DNA from: Desulfobacterales bacterium
Lineage (GTDB): Bacteria > Desulfobacterota > Desulfobacteria > Desulfobacterales > JAHEIW01
Assembly (NCBI GenBank): GCA_030145015.1
Contig: JAQYWI010000028.1
Location: forward strand, 1 to 42,123
Reading direction: 5' to 3'
Length of the DNA: 42,123 bases
This document shows, one piece after another, positions 15,050 to 23,559 of the stretch. Each line of letters begins with the position of its first letter. Position 1 is the stretch's first letter. The notes under the pieces are model-generated. The model was given only the letters and a program-made list of their open reading frames with translations, had not been told where the DNA came from and ran no database searches. The position numbers and the translations under genes are program-made.

Positions 15050-16015
15050 TCAGGGCGGAAAACCCAGAACATACAGGTGTTTGCCGCCGTTTAGCGGACC
15101 CTTTAAAATGTCTTCGATCAGCTTGGGATCGTGCTGGGTCATCTGCTCGATCGGCTGCAGTTTGCCGGGCGGAAAGCGCTCCAGAATGTCGTCGTGAAGC
15201 TGAACCATGTAGTCCATGAATTTCTCCACCGAAGGGATTGCTTTTTTCGCATCGGCTTTACTGGCTTTGCCCAAAACACCCTCCGGGAACATCACGCACT
15301 CGATCCCGCCGGCACCCACGTGGCAGTGACCCGGGATGGGGTTTCCGTAAATGTCGCCGCCACGATCGATATGGCCCGGCGGCAAATAGCCTTTAACGTC
15401 GGTATCCTCTGCGTTTTCAGGCTGACACAGCTCGGGAAACAGAGCCATGGAAATGGACTGTTCAGCCTCGCAAGCATGTTGGAACGGATTATCATAAGGC
15501 CCGCCGTGGGCCTTATCCATCAGCGTCTGCCCCATCACCCGGGGCACATCCACGAAAAAGAGCATGGCCGGCACCTGATAGCGCTTGCCGAACTCCTGCA
15601 GGGCTGAGGGAATGATATACTCCTGACCGTGCAGGCTGATCCAGATCTGTTTACGAAAACCGGTGTTCCAAAATCCTGCAATCATCGCCCGGATGTAATC
15701 AGAGAATACGTCGTCCGGAATAACAACCGTTCCTGGTTGCCCCAGGTGATGAAAAGGATGGGAGCCATAATGCAGCGGCTCGGCGACCGTGCAACCGGTG
15801 GCTTTGGCGATCTCCTCGGCCATGCGCGTGACAACAAAGGTGTCCTCGCCAAATGGCCCGGCGGCACCGTGGTTCTCAGTTGAACCCGCAGGCACAATCA
15901 GGATGTCGTTTTTTTTCAAGCGCTCTTCAACATCCTTTTTGGTCATTGTTTGAAAATAGATCCCGGTCGGTTTATCCATATGACCGCCTTCCGGGGGGAT
16001 TGTCCATTTGCTCAT
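15050..16015 (-). CDS. Creatininase family hydrolase (first copy)
   Basis: A 321-residue member of the creatininase/formamide-hydrolase family of metal-dependent amidohydrolases. Expected metal ligands appear in PAGSTENHGAAGPFGED (Glu, His, Asp), SLHGQE and HACEAEQS (Glu). The second His motif is LHGQE rather than the usual GHGGN, so the substrate may differ from creatinine. AGGAGG lies just before the ATG. It shares a family with the gene at 29900-30829 but is clearly diverged from it. It forms part of the minus-strand catabolic operon. Confidence 0.9.
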   Translation of the reverse strand: MSKWTIPPEGGHMDKPTGIYFQTMTKKDVEERLKKNDILIVPAGSTENHGAAGPFGEDTFVVTRMAEEIAKATGCTVAEPLHYGSHPFHHLGQPGTVVIPDDVFSDYIRAMIAGFWNTGFRKQIWISLHGQEYIIPSALQEFGKRYQVPAMLFFVDVPRVMGQTLMDKAHGGPYDNPFQHACEAEQSISMALFPELCQPENAEDTDVKGYLPPGHIDRGGDIYGNPIPGHCHVGAGGIECVMFPEGVLGKASKADAKKAIPSVEKFMDYMVQLHDDILERFPPGKLQPIEQMTQHDPKLIEDILKGPLNGGKHLYVLGFPP

Positions 16016-16043
16016 AGCGTTGCCTCCTGTTGGCTATTTGGAA

Positions 16044-16403
16044 TTATTTGCGGTGACCCGCCAGTTGCGGCGCATAGATCCATACAAATTCAAGGTCTTG
16101 GTCGCCCGTATTGACGATTTTGTGCATTGCTCCCGGAGGATTGTAGATGCAAATCCCGGGCTGGAGTTCGATCTCCTCGTCTGCGGTGATAAATTTTCCC
16201 TGACCGGATATGAAGTACATCACCTCTTCTTCTTGGTCGTGTTTATGCTCCGGTACCATCCCGCCCGGATGCGTCCTGTTTAGGCCCATGGCCAGGTTCT
16301 GGGCACCGACTGTTTTTTCCGACACCAGAATCCATGACGTGCGCGGCGGTTCACGCCGCTCGCCTTCCATGGTATTAAGATTGATGACCTTCAGTTTTGA
16401 CAT
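16044..16403 (-). CDS. Small cupin-domain protein
   Basis: A 119-residue single-domain cupin. Metal ligands are seen in PEHKHDQEEEVMYFISG (two His and a Glu) and later in PPGAMHKIVN (His). Start 16403 follows AGGAGG; a longer frame upstream would overlap the SDR gene end. Small cupins of this kind act as isomerases, lyases or sensors; no function is assigned. It has 28 bases to the creatininase gene and 20 to the SDR gene, consistent with one transcript. Confidence 0.9.
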   Translation of the reverse strand: MSKLKVINLNTMEGERREPPRTSWILVSEKTVGAQNLAMGLNRTHPGGMVPEHKHDQEEEVMYFISGQGKFITADEEIELQPGICIYNPPGAMHKIVNTGDQDLEFVWIYAPQLAGHRK

Positions 16404-16423
16404 GTATGACCTCCTGAATTTCT

Positions 16424-17176
16424 TTACGGAATGAATATCCCGCCATTGACATCCAAGGTTACACCGGTGATCCAATCGGACATTTCCGATGCCAGAAACA
16501 GGGCCGCATTGGCAACATCTTCCGGCAGGCCGTCTTTATTCACCGCCCGGCCGACATTCCATGTCGCAAAAACCTCTTTGGGCACCTGCTTTGTTAATTC
16601 GGTCAGAATCGGTCCGGGAGCGATGGCATTAACATAGATCCCAGCGGGTCCCGCCTCCCTTGCGAGGGTCTGCGTCAATCCGATAATGCCTGCTTTGGAC
16701 GCACCGTAGTCGACGGCTACTCCGGGTCGACCCGTGCGGCCGCCCAAACTTGCGATATTGACAATTTTTCCCCTGCTTATTTTTTTCATTATCGGAACAA
16801 TTGTTTTGCACATGATAAAAGCGCCCGTAAGGTTCACTTTTATAATCTTTTCAAAATCGGCAACCGTTTTCTCCTCAATGGGGACGTGATGTAAAATTCC
16901 CGCACTGTTGACCAGAATGTCGATCTGCTCAAAGCGCTCCAGGATCTGCTCAACTGCTTTTTGAACCTGGGTTTCATCGGTCACATCGGCCTGAAGGGCG
17001 ATAACATGACTGCCGCTGGCGTCCACAGCAAGTGCACGTTCCTGGCACTCTTTGTTGTTAATGTCTAACAGAGCCACATTGGCCCCATTGTGATAAAAGG
17101 CTTCCGCAATGGCAGCACCGATGCCCCGGCTGCCTCCGGTGATAACCGCAACCTTGTCTTTAAAATCGATTTGCAT
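16424..17176 (-). CDS. Short-chain dehydrogenase/reductase (SDR)
   Basis: A 250-residue classical SDR: NAD(P) motif TGGSRGIGAAIAEA, NSAGI, active-site Ser in VNIASLGG, and the Tyr-x3-Lys pair in YGASKAG. It ends WITGVTLDVNGG, typical of the FabG/gluconate-dehydrogenase group. Start 17176 follows AGGGAGA. The enzyme should oxidise or reduce a hydroxyl group on the operon's substrate. An alternative role in fatty acid synthesis is unlikely given the neighbours. Confidence 0.93.
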   Translation of the reverse strand: MQIDFKDKVAVITGGSRGIGAAIAEAFYHNGANVALLDINNKECQERALAVDASGSHVIALQADVTDETQVQKAVEQILERFEQIDILVNSAGILHHVPIEEKTVADFEKIIKVNLTGAFIMCKTIVPIMKKISRGKIVNIASLGGRTGRPGVAVDYGASKAGIIGLTQTLAREAGPAGIYVNAIAPGPILTELTKQVPKEVFATWNVGRAVNKDGLPEDVANAALFLASEMSDWITGVTLDVNGGIFIP

Positions 17177-17187
17177 GATCGGTCTCC

Positions 17188-18918
17188 CTAAAATTGATTT
17201 TGTACTGGCGCAACCGCCCAAATCTTTTTCATTTCAGTCTTGGAAATATCAAAAACGGTGTTGTGGGGCGGCAGCGGTTCGTTACGCATAAACTCCGGAA
17301 CATCGCAGCGCTCGGTGTTTAGCCCGGCCATTTTATTGAACTCACGCTCGGTTTCCAGGCACTTTACACCCATTTGCTGCACATCTTCGTATGTGAGATT
17401 AAAACCATGGCGCGCATTGAGCAGTTCAGCGAACAGGTCGGGTTTTTTTACAAACGCCGGCCGAATAAACAAACACACCCCCAAACTGTCCAGAATCGCG
17501 GCACGAAGTTGAAGTCGCCGGGAAGCTTCCACCTGACCTTCCGTGCCCCGGGGATCCATACTGGAAGCCAGCTCCAAAGCATTTCCGGCCGTGTGATCGG
17601 CACCCATCGGTGAGGTGACGTAGGTCACGCCGATTCCCTTTAAAGAACGCGGATCGTAGGCAGGAATAGCCTGTCCCCTGACAGCCGGCACTCTGCTGAT
17701 GCCGAAAATTTTTCCGGTAATGACAACGCCGTTGCCGATGATGCGCCCCAGCGGCGACCCCCGTAAGGCCTGGCGAATGAGGTCTTTGGCCCCTTCCGCG
17801 TCACCAAATGGGATCACGCCGGCATCCATGGCAACGCCAATGGCAGCGCCTGTTTCAATGGCGTCAAGTCCGGCCTCGTTGCACAGGTCGTTGAGCTCGG
17901 CAATTTCGTCGATGTCACTGATGTCACAGTTAGACCCGAGCAGAGCGATATTTTCATACTGGAGTGAGGCCACCGTCGCCTTGCCTCCGGGATCCGCGAA
18001 GACATTGGAACATTGGATGACACAGCCCTGTATGCAGGGCTGTCCTTTGCGGCCTTCGCCGCCGCGCTTGTCAATCAGTTCGGCGATGGTTTCGCCTGAA
18101 ATGGCGTCAACCTGCTCAAATTGACCGGCACTGAAGTTACGCGTCGGCAAGATGCCCAGAGTGTTGCACAATGCTAAAACCGCGGGGGTGCCGAAGTTGT
18201 GACGGTTTTCAGTTTTAGGGTCATCCATCAGGAGTTGCACCAGCTTCTTATTGGCCGCGTTCAGGGCTTTGCGGTCATGGGCTTCCCCGGGTGGCGCGCC
18301 CGTGTCGTCGAAAACAATCGCCTTGATGCCTTTGGAACCCATCACCGCGCCCATCCCACCGCGGCCGGCAAATCGAATTTGAACACCTGCTTTATCGGTC
18401 GTCGCCACACCGGCGCCCGCCATCATCATCTCACCGGCAGGCCCGACACCGATCACACCGGCATCTTTTCCAAATTGATCGCGCAATCGCTGGAAACTGG
18501 CCCTAACGGTAAGGTTTTTATACTCAGGGGCCGGGATTATAACCGCCTTTTCTTTAGACACCACCAGAATGTTGGTTTGCGGGTTGTCAGGCACATCCTC
18601 CAATACGACCGCTCTGAAACCGAGGCGCGCCATTTTCTGACCTGCACTGCCGCCCACACTGGCTTCTTTAACCCCTCCGGTCAGCGGGCTTTTTGCGCCC
18701 ACTGAATAGCGGCCGGCCGTTGTCACATTTGTGTCTCCCAGCAACCCGGCGGCCAGAATGAATTTGTTCCAGCAGCCCAACGGATCACAATTCGGATCGA
18801 TCTCTATTAATGCGAGGTGCGCAACCAGCGAACGTCCTCCCAGCCGCAGTGCTTCCACAGAGCATGCTTCCGACCGAATATCATTTGTACGCGTATTAAC
18901 CCTTAATATTTTATCCAT
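17188..18918 (-). CDS. aor: Aldehyde:ferredoxin oxidoreductase (tungsten-pterin)
   Basis: A 576-residue enzyme interconverting aldehydes and acids with ferredoxin, in anaerobes. The N-terminal domain has GSKSPLTGG-like AKSPLTGGVKEA and RFAGRGGMGAVMGSKGIKA for pterin binding. The [4Fe-4S] ligands are Cys295, 299 and 303 (CIQGCVIQC) and Cys481 (LGVCLF). MGADHTAGNA near 437 is a family motif. The ATG at 18918 directly follows the Ldh2-gene stop. In this operon it may take the aldehyde made by one of the three dehydrogenases. Confidence 0.95.
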   Translation of the reverse strand: MDKILRVNTRTNDIRSEACSVEALRLGGRSLVAHLALIEIDPNCDPLGCWNKFILAAGLLGDTNVTTAGRYSVGAKSPLTGGVKEASVGGSAGQKMARLGFRAVVLEDVPDNPQTNILVVSKEKAVIIPAPEYKNLTVRASFQRLRDQFGKDAGVIGVGPAGEMMMAGAGVATTDKAGVQIRFAGRGGMGAVMGSKGIKAIVFDDTGAPPGEAHDRKALNAANKKLVQLLMDDPKTENRHNFGTPAVLALCNTLGILPTRNFSAGQFEQVDAISGETIAELIDKRGGEGRKGQPCIQGCVIQCSNVFADPGGKATVASLQYENIALLGSNCDISDIDEIAELNDLCNEAGLDAIETGAAIGVAMDAGVIPFGDAEGAKDLIRQALRGSPLGRIIGNGVVITGKIFGISRVPAVRGQAIPAYDPRSLKGIGVTYVTSPMGADHTAGNALELASSMDPRGTEGQVEASRRLQLRAAILDSLGVCLFIRPAFVKKPDLFAELLNARHGFNLTYEDVQQMGVKCLETEREFNKMAGLNTERCDVPEFMRNEPLPPHNTVFDISKTEMKKIWAVAPVQNQF

Positions 18919-18920
18919 GA

Positions 18921-19967
18921 TCAATTTTCTTCGATACGGATCGCAAGATCCTTTTGCTCCAGCAGCACGTTAATCTTCTCAATTATCTGTAAATCCACTT
19001 CTATTCCCTGTGATTTGCTCGCATCCACCTTGTCGGCTTCGATTTCTCCCGGCAGAAAAATGCGTTCGACGCCGACGGCTTTTGGGGAGTTGTGGATGGC
19101 TGCAGTATACTCATTTACGAGGGTTTCGAAGCGCGCCAGGGGCATAAACCGGCCAATGTCAACCGCCATGAACATCGCCCCCACACCTGTTGGGCCTAAG
19201 GGTTTGTGAAAGGTGAGCAGATCGCGCCCGTATTTGGATCCTGAAAGCAGGCCGCAGATCAGATCAATAAAAAAGGCCAAGCCAGACCCTTTGTGGTCTG
19301 CAATGGGCATCAGCGTGCCCTTGAGCGCTTCGGCCGGATCGGTGGTAGGGCTACCGGTTTCATCAAAAGCCCACCCCGCGGGAATGTTTTCGTTTAATCG
19401 CAACGCACGTCGAATTTTACCCCGGGCTACCACACTGGCAGACATGTCAAGCACAAGCGGGGCTCCGCCGGCAACAGGAGCGGCAATGGAAAGCGGGTTT
19501 GAGCCGAAAAAAGGTTCGGCGCCGCCCCACGGTGCGACGGACGCAGCGGCGTTGGTTGCACATATACCGATCATTCCTTCGGCGGCGGCCATGAGGGTAT
19601 AATAGCCCAGAAAACCAATGTGGTTGGTATTACGGATCAATGCCAGGGCAACCCCGTGGTTCCTGGCTTTGTGGATGCTAATCTGCATGGCTTCGACAGC
19701 GGCTACCTGGCCCAGGCCATTGTTACCGTCGATGTGAGCAACGGCTCCCTCATCGGTAATCAGCTTTGTTTTAGTGGGAATGTTGAGAAGACCGTGGGCA
19801 CAGCGTTGGGCGATGAGCGGTAAAAAAGCACAGCCATGGGTGCGAATACCCCGCAAATCGGCCTCAACCAAAATCTTTGCAACCAGTCGGGCCTCTTTAT
19901 CTTCAGCCCCTATGGCTTGCAGCAATTTTGTAATTACTTCCATCAAGTGATCGGCAGCAATTTTCAA
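18921..19967 (-). CDS. Malate/L-lactate dehydrogenase family (Ldh2) oxidoreductase
   Basis: A 348-residue NAD(P)-dependent 2-hydroxyacid dehydrogenase of the family that includes malate, ureidoglycolate and sulfolactate (ComC) dehydrogenases. Visible features are RGIRTHG, NHIGFLGYYTLMAA, LVLDMSASVVARGKI and DHKGSGLAFFIDL. It starts with TTG at 19967: GGAGG overlaps the preceding gene's stop codon and is well spaced for the TTG, and no ATG fits. The tight join implies coupling to the RraA-like gene. Substrate not assigned; a 2-hydroxy carboxylate is expected. Confidence 0.92.
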   Translation of the reverse strand: MKIAADHLMEVITKLLQAIGAEDKEARLVAKILVEADLRGIRTHGCAFLPLIAQRCAHGLLNIPTKTKLITDEGAVAHIDGNNGLGQVAAVEAMQISIHKARNHGVALALIRNTNHIGFLGYYTLMAAAEGMIGICATNAAASVAPWGGAEPFFGSNPLSIAAPVAGGAPLVLDMSASVVARGKIRRALRLNENIPAGWAFDETGSPTTDPAEALKGTLMPIADHKGSGLAFFIDLICGLLSGSKYGRDLLTFHKPLGPTGVGAMFMAVDIGRFMPLARFETLVNEYTAAIHNSPKAVGVERIFLPGEIEADKVDASKSQGIEVDLQIIEKINVLLEQKDLAIRIEEN

Positions 19968-19969
19968 AA

Positions 19970-20641
19970 TTAATCCTCCACCAAACCAAGGATTTGAAAA
20001 ACGTCATCAAGTTTGTTTAACTCTACGCTTGAAACGCCCTGCTTGAGAGCAGCCGCCTTTTCCTTTTCCTTTTCTACGCGCAGACGGGTGGCTTCCAAGA
20101 CTTCTTCCAATTTTGATTGGGGAATGATGGTCATTCCGTCGTCGTCACCGAGCACCAGATCACCGGGGTTGACAACCACATCTCCGAACAACACCGGGTG
20201 GTTGACCGAACCGAGCGTTTTCTTAACGGTACCCCGCATGCAAGTTCCACGGCAAAAAATTGGAAATCCCATTTCAATGATTTCAGCGCTGTCCCGCACG
20301 CATCCGTCAATCGCCAGGCCACCAACCTGCCGTGCCATAGCTGATGTGGCCATTAAATCGCCGAAATATCCGGCATTGGGGTAGCCGTCGGTGGCGGCGA
20401 CGATAATGTCGCCGGGTTGTGCGATCTGCAGGGCTTTGTGCAACATCAGGTTGTCCTTGGGATGACAGCGGACGGTTAAAGCGGCACCCAGCAAGCGCAC
20501 ACCCGTGTCTAAAGGCTTGATCGCCGGATCGACCGATCCGATTCGTCCGGCAGCCTCATAAACGGTTGCCGCGCCAAAATCCTTGAACGCCGTTATCAAT
20601 TTTTCCGGTGGCCTTTTAAACCGGGTTATGACATGTGCCAT
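19970..20641 (-). CDS. RraA-like / 4-hydroxy-4-methyl-2-oxoglutarate aldolase family protein
   Basis: A 223-residue protein of the RraA/HMG-aldolase fold, which includes retro-aldolases and oxaloacetate decarboxylases. Motifs are AIDGCVRDSAEI (Arg and Asp of the active site) and NPGDLVLGDDDGMTIIP. The start at 20641 is favoured; a longer frame to 20773 would overlap the regulator gene. Neighbouring hydroxyacid dehydrogenase and AOR genes suggest cleavage of a hydroxy-oxo-acid in this pathway, not RNase E regulation. Confidence 0.9.
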   Translation of the reverse strand: MAHVITRFKRPPEKLITAFKDFGAATVYEAAGRIGSVDPAIKPLDTGVRLLGAALTVRCHPKDNLMLHKALQIAQPGDIIVAATDGYPNAGYFGDLMATSAMARQVGGLAIDGCVRDSAEIIEMGFPIFCRGTCMRGTVKKTLGSVNHPVLFGDVVVNPGDLVLGDDDGMTIIPQSKLEEVLEATRLRVEKEKEKAAALKQGVSSVELNKLDDVFQILGLVED

Positions 20642-20645
20642 AGAA

Positions 20646-21293
20646 TTAACCTTTCGTCGGTGAAGTGAGTCCCAAAAGATAAGCGGCCGCGCTGCGGAGA
20701 TGATTTTGAACGGCCAGCTCGGCGCGCTCGCCATTCCCCTCAATGATCGCATCAAGGATTTCAAGGTGTTCAAACATCATTCCGTTAAATCGCTGCCGGG
20801 TGAAGCGGCCGCCAAAGTGTTTACGCATTCTTTTAATATGATCAATTATCCCAAGATAGGTGTCGGTCAGTTTCTGGTTGCCGATACTTGTAATTATAAA
20901 AAGGTGAATATCCTCCACCGGACCCCAATTAAGTTCGATTGCTTCAGTCCACTTTTTGGAATACTGCTCGAGCTCTTTTCTTTTGGCCCGGACCTCTTCT
21001 TCATCACGCATTAGTGCGGCCCGTTTGGCAGCTCCGCACTCGATAATTTCACGGGTCTCGAAAATTTCGCGAATATCCTGAAATGTTATATGCGCTACCC
21101 CAGACCCGCGGCCGGGTATGTTTTCGACCAACCCCTCTCTTTCAAGCTGCATAAGCGCTTCACGTACGGGTGTTTTACTGACATCGAGGTCCCGCGCAAA
21201 ATCGCTCTCATTGATCGGCAAACCAGGGGCAAGAGTGCCATTAATGATACCTTCTTTAATCTTCACGTATACAGCCGTCTTTTTATTCTTCAT
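20646..21293 (-). CDS. GntR family transcriptional regulator, FCD (FadR-like) subfamily
   Basis: A regulator of about 215 residues: N-terminal winged helix (DLDVSKTPVREALMQLEREGLVE, split as DVSKTPVREALMQL then EREGLVE) and a C-terminal all-helical FCD ligand domain with metal-type His residues (DIHLFIITSIGN, HLEILDAI). It is the first gene of the minus-strand operon, four bases before the RraA-like gene, and probably controls it in response to the substrate. The start is uncertain between 21293 and an in-frame ATG at 21320; neither has a strong ribosome site. Confidence 0.92.
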   Translation of the reverse strand: MKNKKTAVYVKIKEGIINGTLAPGLPINESDFARDLDVSKTPVREALMQLEREGLVENIPGRGSGVAHITFQDIREIFETREIIECGAAKRAALMRDEEEVRAKRKELEQYSKKWTEAIELNWGPVEDIHLFIITSIGNQKLTDTYLGIIDHIKRMRKHFGGRFTRQRFNGMMFEHLEILDAIIEGNGERAELAVQNHLRSAAAYLLGLTSPTKG

Positions 21294-21377
21294 TTTTCCA
21301 TAGCCCATTGTGAGCATCATAATCTCAAATTATATCTAATAGTTAATTAATAAATGCCGTATTTATTATATTTAGAG

Positions 21378-21392
21378 TATATTCTGAATATA
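21378..21392. promoter_or_regulatory. Candidate operator upstream of the first gntR gene
   Basis: TATATTC-T-GAATATA is a perfect inverted repeat with a one-base centre in the very AT-rich stretch 21300-21440 before the regulator. Position suits autoregulation; AT-richness makes chance occurrence possible. Confidence 0.35.
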
Positions 21393-21446
21393 TTTTAATT
21401 ATCTCAATGTCAAATCAATTATATAATTTTTTTAAATTGGGATGCA

Positions 21447-21599
21447 CCTTTCGGCAAAGGCGGAAGATTGGGTTTTCCAAACCGGTGCTTCGCACCCGGT
21501 TCCACCCGCAACGATTGGGGCACTTCGCGCCCCTGTCTTTTCCCGCCTTTGGCGGTAAAATCCAAGCCACCCACTTTGCGGGTGGTCGTTGACTCGACC
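21447..21599. other. Array of short GC-rich hairpins in a 470-base gene-free region
   Basis: The space 21294-21764 holds no convincing gene. Within it, at least five hairpins follow one another with tiny loops: 21447-21460, 21480-21501 (nine pairs, loop TTC, one bulge), 21517-21533 (loop TTC), 21543-21555 (CCGCC-TTT-GGCGG), 21567-21585 (loop TTT), and 21584-21599. Two of them share the same internal A-C mismatch next to the loop. Open frames across the area have no ribosome site. Confidence 0.6.
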
Positions 21600-21739
21600 G
21601 CTGTCCCGGCGCAGTACTCGGTCAGTCGAACCGTTGATTACGCTTTCCCAGAAGACGGCCGTTGGATTATTAAGAATGAGCATCCGGTTGACGAAGGGCG
21701 CCGGTTGCTCCCGCCTGCTGAAATTGCGGGGGAACAAAG

Positions 21740-21759
21740 CGGTTTTTTCAAGAAAACCG
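21740..21759 (-). terminator. Candidate terminator after the UspA gene
   Basis: CGGTTTT (21740-21746) pairs with AAAACCG (21753-21759), starting six bases beyond the usp stop on the minus strand. The T run after it is short, so strength is doubtful. Confidence 0.45.
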
Positions 21760-21764
21760 AGATG

Positions 21765-22184
21765 TTAGTGAACCACCATTACCGGACAGGACGAATAGTG
21801 AATGACTTTACGGCTCACACTGCCCACCAGAAAGCCCTTCAAAGCGCCAAGCCCGCGGGTTCCCATCACAATAAGGTCCGCCTTGCATTTTTTGGCTTCC
21901 TTCAGTATCGACTCGGCTTCCGGACCTTCTCGAAGTTCATCGTTGACAACCAGTGAAGTGCGGCTCAATTTCTGTCGCGCATCATCAAGGACAGCTTGAG
22001 CCGCAGCCTTGCGCCTGGCAAACAGTTTCTCATAATCGGTGTATCCCAAAAAGTCAGTTGGGTAGGAAAAGACATGAACAAGCCATAAATTTGCTTCAAA
22101 ACGTTCGGCTATAGATTTGGCACACCTCAACGCTTTATGACTATACTCGGAGCCATCAAATGCGATAACAATATTTTTAAACAT
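21765..22184 (-). CDS. Universal stress protein (UspA family)
   Basis: A 139-residue single Usp domain. The N-terminus is FKNIVIAFDGSEYSHKAL and the C-terminus has the ATP-binding signature VMGTRGLGALKGFLVGSVS followed by SSCPVMVV, so it is probably of the nucleotide-binding type. GGAGG precedes the ATG. It is the last of three small genes in one direction (97-aa unknown, cyclic-nucleotide-binding protein, Usp), a plausible stress-response unit. Confidence 0.94.
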   Translation of the reverse strand: MFKNIVIAFDGSEYSHKALRCAKSIAERFEANLWLVHVFSYPTDFLGYTDYEKLFARRKAAAQAVLDDARQKLSRTSLVVNDELREGPEAESILKEAKKCKADLIVMGTRGLGALKGFLVGSVSRKVIHYSSCPVMVVH

Positions 22185-22246
22185 TTTTTACCTCCGCTTT
22201 TGCAAAGATATGCACAAACATTTTTTTAAAATTATTATGTTTCGGG

Positions 22247-22732
22247 TTACGTTTCTGTCGTAGGCATAACCTGGCCGGTACCATAAGAGGGTGAGAATTC
22301 AGCTCGGGATTCGGAAGATATGATCGTATAGCTTTGCAGCAAGCGATTGCCTAATATTTCAGCAAGACGTTTGAATAAAATAAGACTATTGGCTGGATCT
22401 TTTTCCAGAATCTTTTGTAACTTTTCCTTATCAAATTTGAGCAACTTCGTCGGAGCCACACATTCCGCTGATGCAGAAAAATTTTGCCGGCCAATCAGAC
22501 TCGACCAGCCAAATGCCTCCCCGGCATTGCTAACGATATAAACAACCTGCCCGGTCTCCCCCAGACTCAGTTTGACGCGACCTTTAAGCAAAACATAAAA
22601 CGCATTCGCCGGGTCTCCCTCGCGAAAGAGCAATTCACCTTGTTTATGGGATTCTGTCACTGAGATTCGCATAATTTCTTTCACAAAATCCTTACGCATC
22701 GCCCAAAAAATATCTTTTTGTTTTAAATACAT
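22247..22732 (-). CDS. Cyclic-nucleotide-binding domain protein without DNA-binding domain
   Basis: A 161-residue protein with one cNMP-binding beta-barrel (GELLFREGDPANAFYVLLKG, then GEAFGWSSLIG, then SAECVAPTKLLKF) and a C-terminal helix ending at about residue 140. There is no helix-turn-helix, unlike Crp/Fnr regulators. The phosphate-binding Arg of true cAMP sites is not evident, so the ligand is unknown. GGAGGTG precedes the ATG. It lies between the Usp gene and the small unknown gene. Confidence 0.88.
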   Translation of the reverse strand: MYLKQKDIFWAMRKDFVKEIMRISVTESHKQGELLFREGDPANAFYVLLKGRVKLSLGETGQVVYIVSNAGEAFGWSSLIGRQNFSASAECVAPTKLLKFDKEKLQKILEKDPANSLILFKRLAEILGNRLLQSYTIISSESRAEFSPSYGTGQVMPTTET

Positions 22733-22823
22733 TCTTTTTCACCTCCTAAGCCTATAGGCCTTTTTAATATTTATTGCACATACGCCGGGCGAAAGACGAA
22801 CTTTCCCATATCACGGATAGGTC

Positions 22824-23117
22824 TTAAGCTTCATGGTAGACGGGTTGTCCAAGTTCATTCAGAGAAAAGTTATAGAAGACATGATGCCCGTCGTAATCAA
22901 GTACCCGTAAATCATCGGTTTGTTTCAGATCGCCCAAAATCACGTTAACGTGTTTCCCATAGAGTTGTTTCACTAACGCCTCGGAAACTTCATACGCGAT
23001 GTACTTCTTGATGCCTTTTTGGGTAAGCTTACCTATTAATTTGGGATCGTTCAGGGATGAATAGGTGGTCAATATAAGAATAGGCCCGGTTCCCGTAAAG
23101 AAAATGCCTGCTTTCAT
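22824..23117 (-). CDS. Small conserved-looking protein of unknown function
   Basis: A 97-residue protein that I cannot assign. It begins MKAGIFFTGTGPILILTTY and contains a likely alpha/beta fold (LIGKLTQKGIKKYIAYEVSE), with no membrane segment, signal or cysteine pair. A strong ribosome site (AAGGAGGTG) supports it as real. It is upstream of, and probably co-transcribed with, the cNMP-binding and Usp genes, so a role in stress sensing is conceivable but not demonstrated. Confidence 0.75.
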   Translation of the reverse strand: MKAGIFFTGTGPILILTTYSSLNDPKLIGKLTQKGIKKYIAYEVSEALVKQLYGKHVNVILGDLKQTDDLRVLDYDGHHVFYNFSLNELGQPVYHEA

Positions 23118-23559
23118 AACACACCTCCTTTCGTTTAAATGATTTCTGCTTTTCCAAAGGAGAATAGAAAGCTTTTAAGAGTGAGGGCTCGACAAAAACC
23201 AGCTCAAAATGGCAGGAAAATAGGTGCTGAAAATTCTAGTGAAATAGCCGCGGTAAGATCTTTGTGAGAGTTAGGATCTAGCTCGTAAGGACGTCACATC
23301 AGACCAGCCAGATAATCATTTTATCAGCTTAAACGTTAGGCGCATACCATCAAGTTTATATCAGATTATCAATAGGTCGGTGAAGAATAAAAAGGAAAAC
23401 TCGGTCAAAACGAAATATCGATCATATATAAAGCTTTCAATCAATAATTTAAGGTTGCGTTGGTTGATGTCAAGAAGAGGGGCACATCTTAATTATTAAT
23501 TATTTTCTTTGCAAATCGACGTATGTGCCCGGTTGGACTTTGGGTCGGTTTTGCGGATT
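23118..23559. other. Intergenic region without a recognised gene
   Basis: These 442 bases, upstream of the stress trio and downstream of the lipoprotein gene, are AT-rich. I find no open frame with a ribosome site, no strong hairpin and no clear promoter pattern. Confidence 0.5.

Noticed and set aside
21447..21599. Integron attC array
   Set aside because: No integrase, no gene cassettes and no attC core sites; the hairpins are shorter and closer than attC elements.
21468..21956. Plus-strand open frame of 162 codons across the hairpin array and the usp gene
   Set aside because: No ribosome site or recognisable domain, and it runs antisense through the 3' end of usp.
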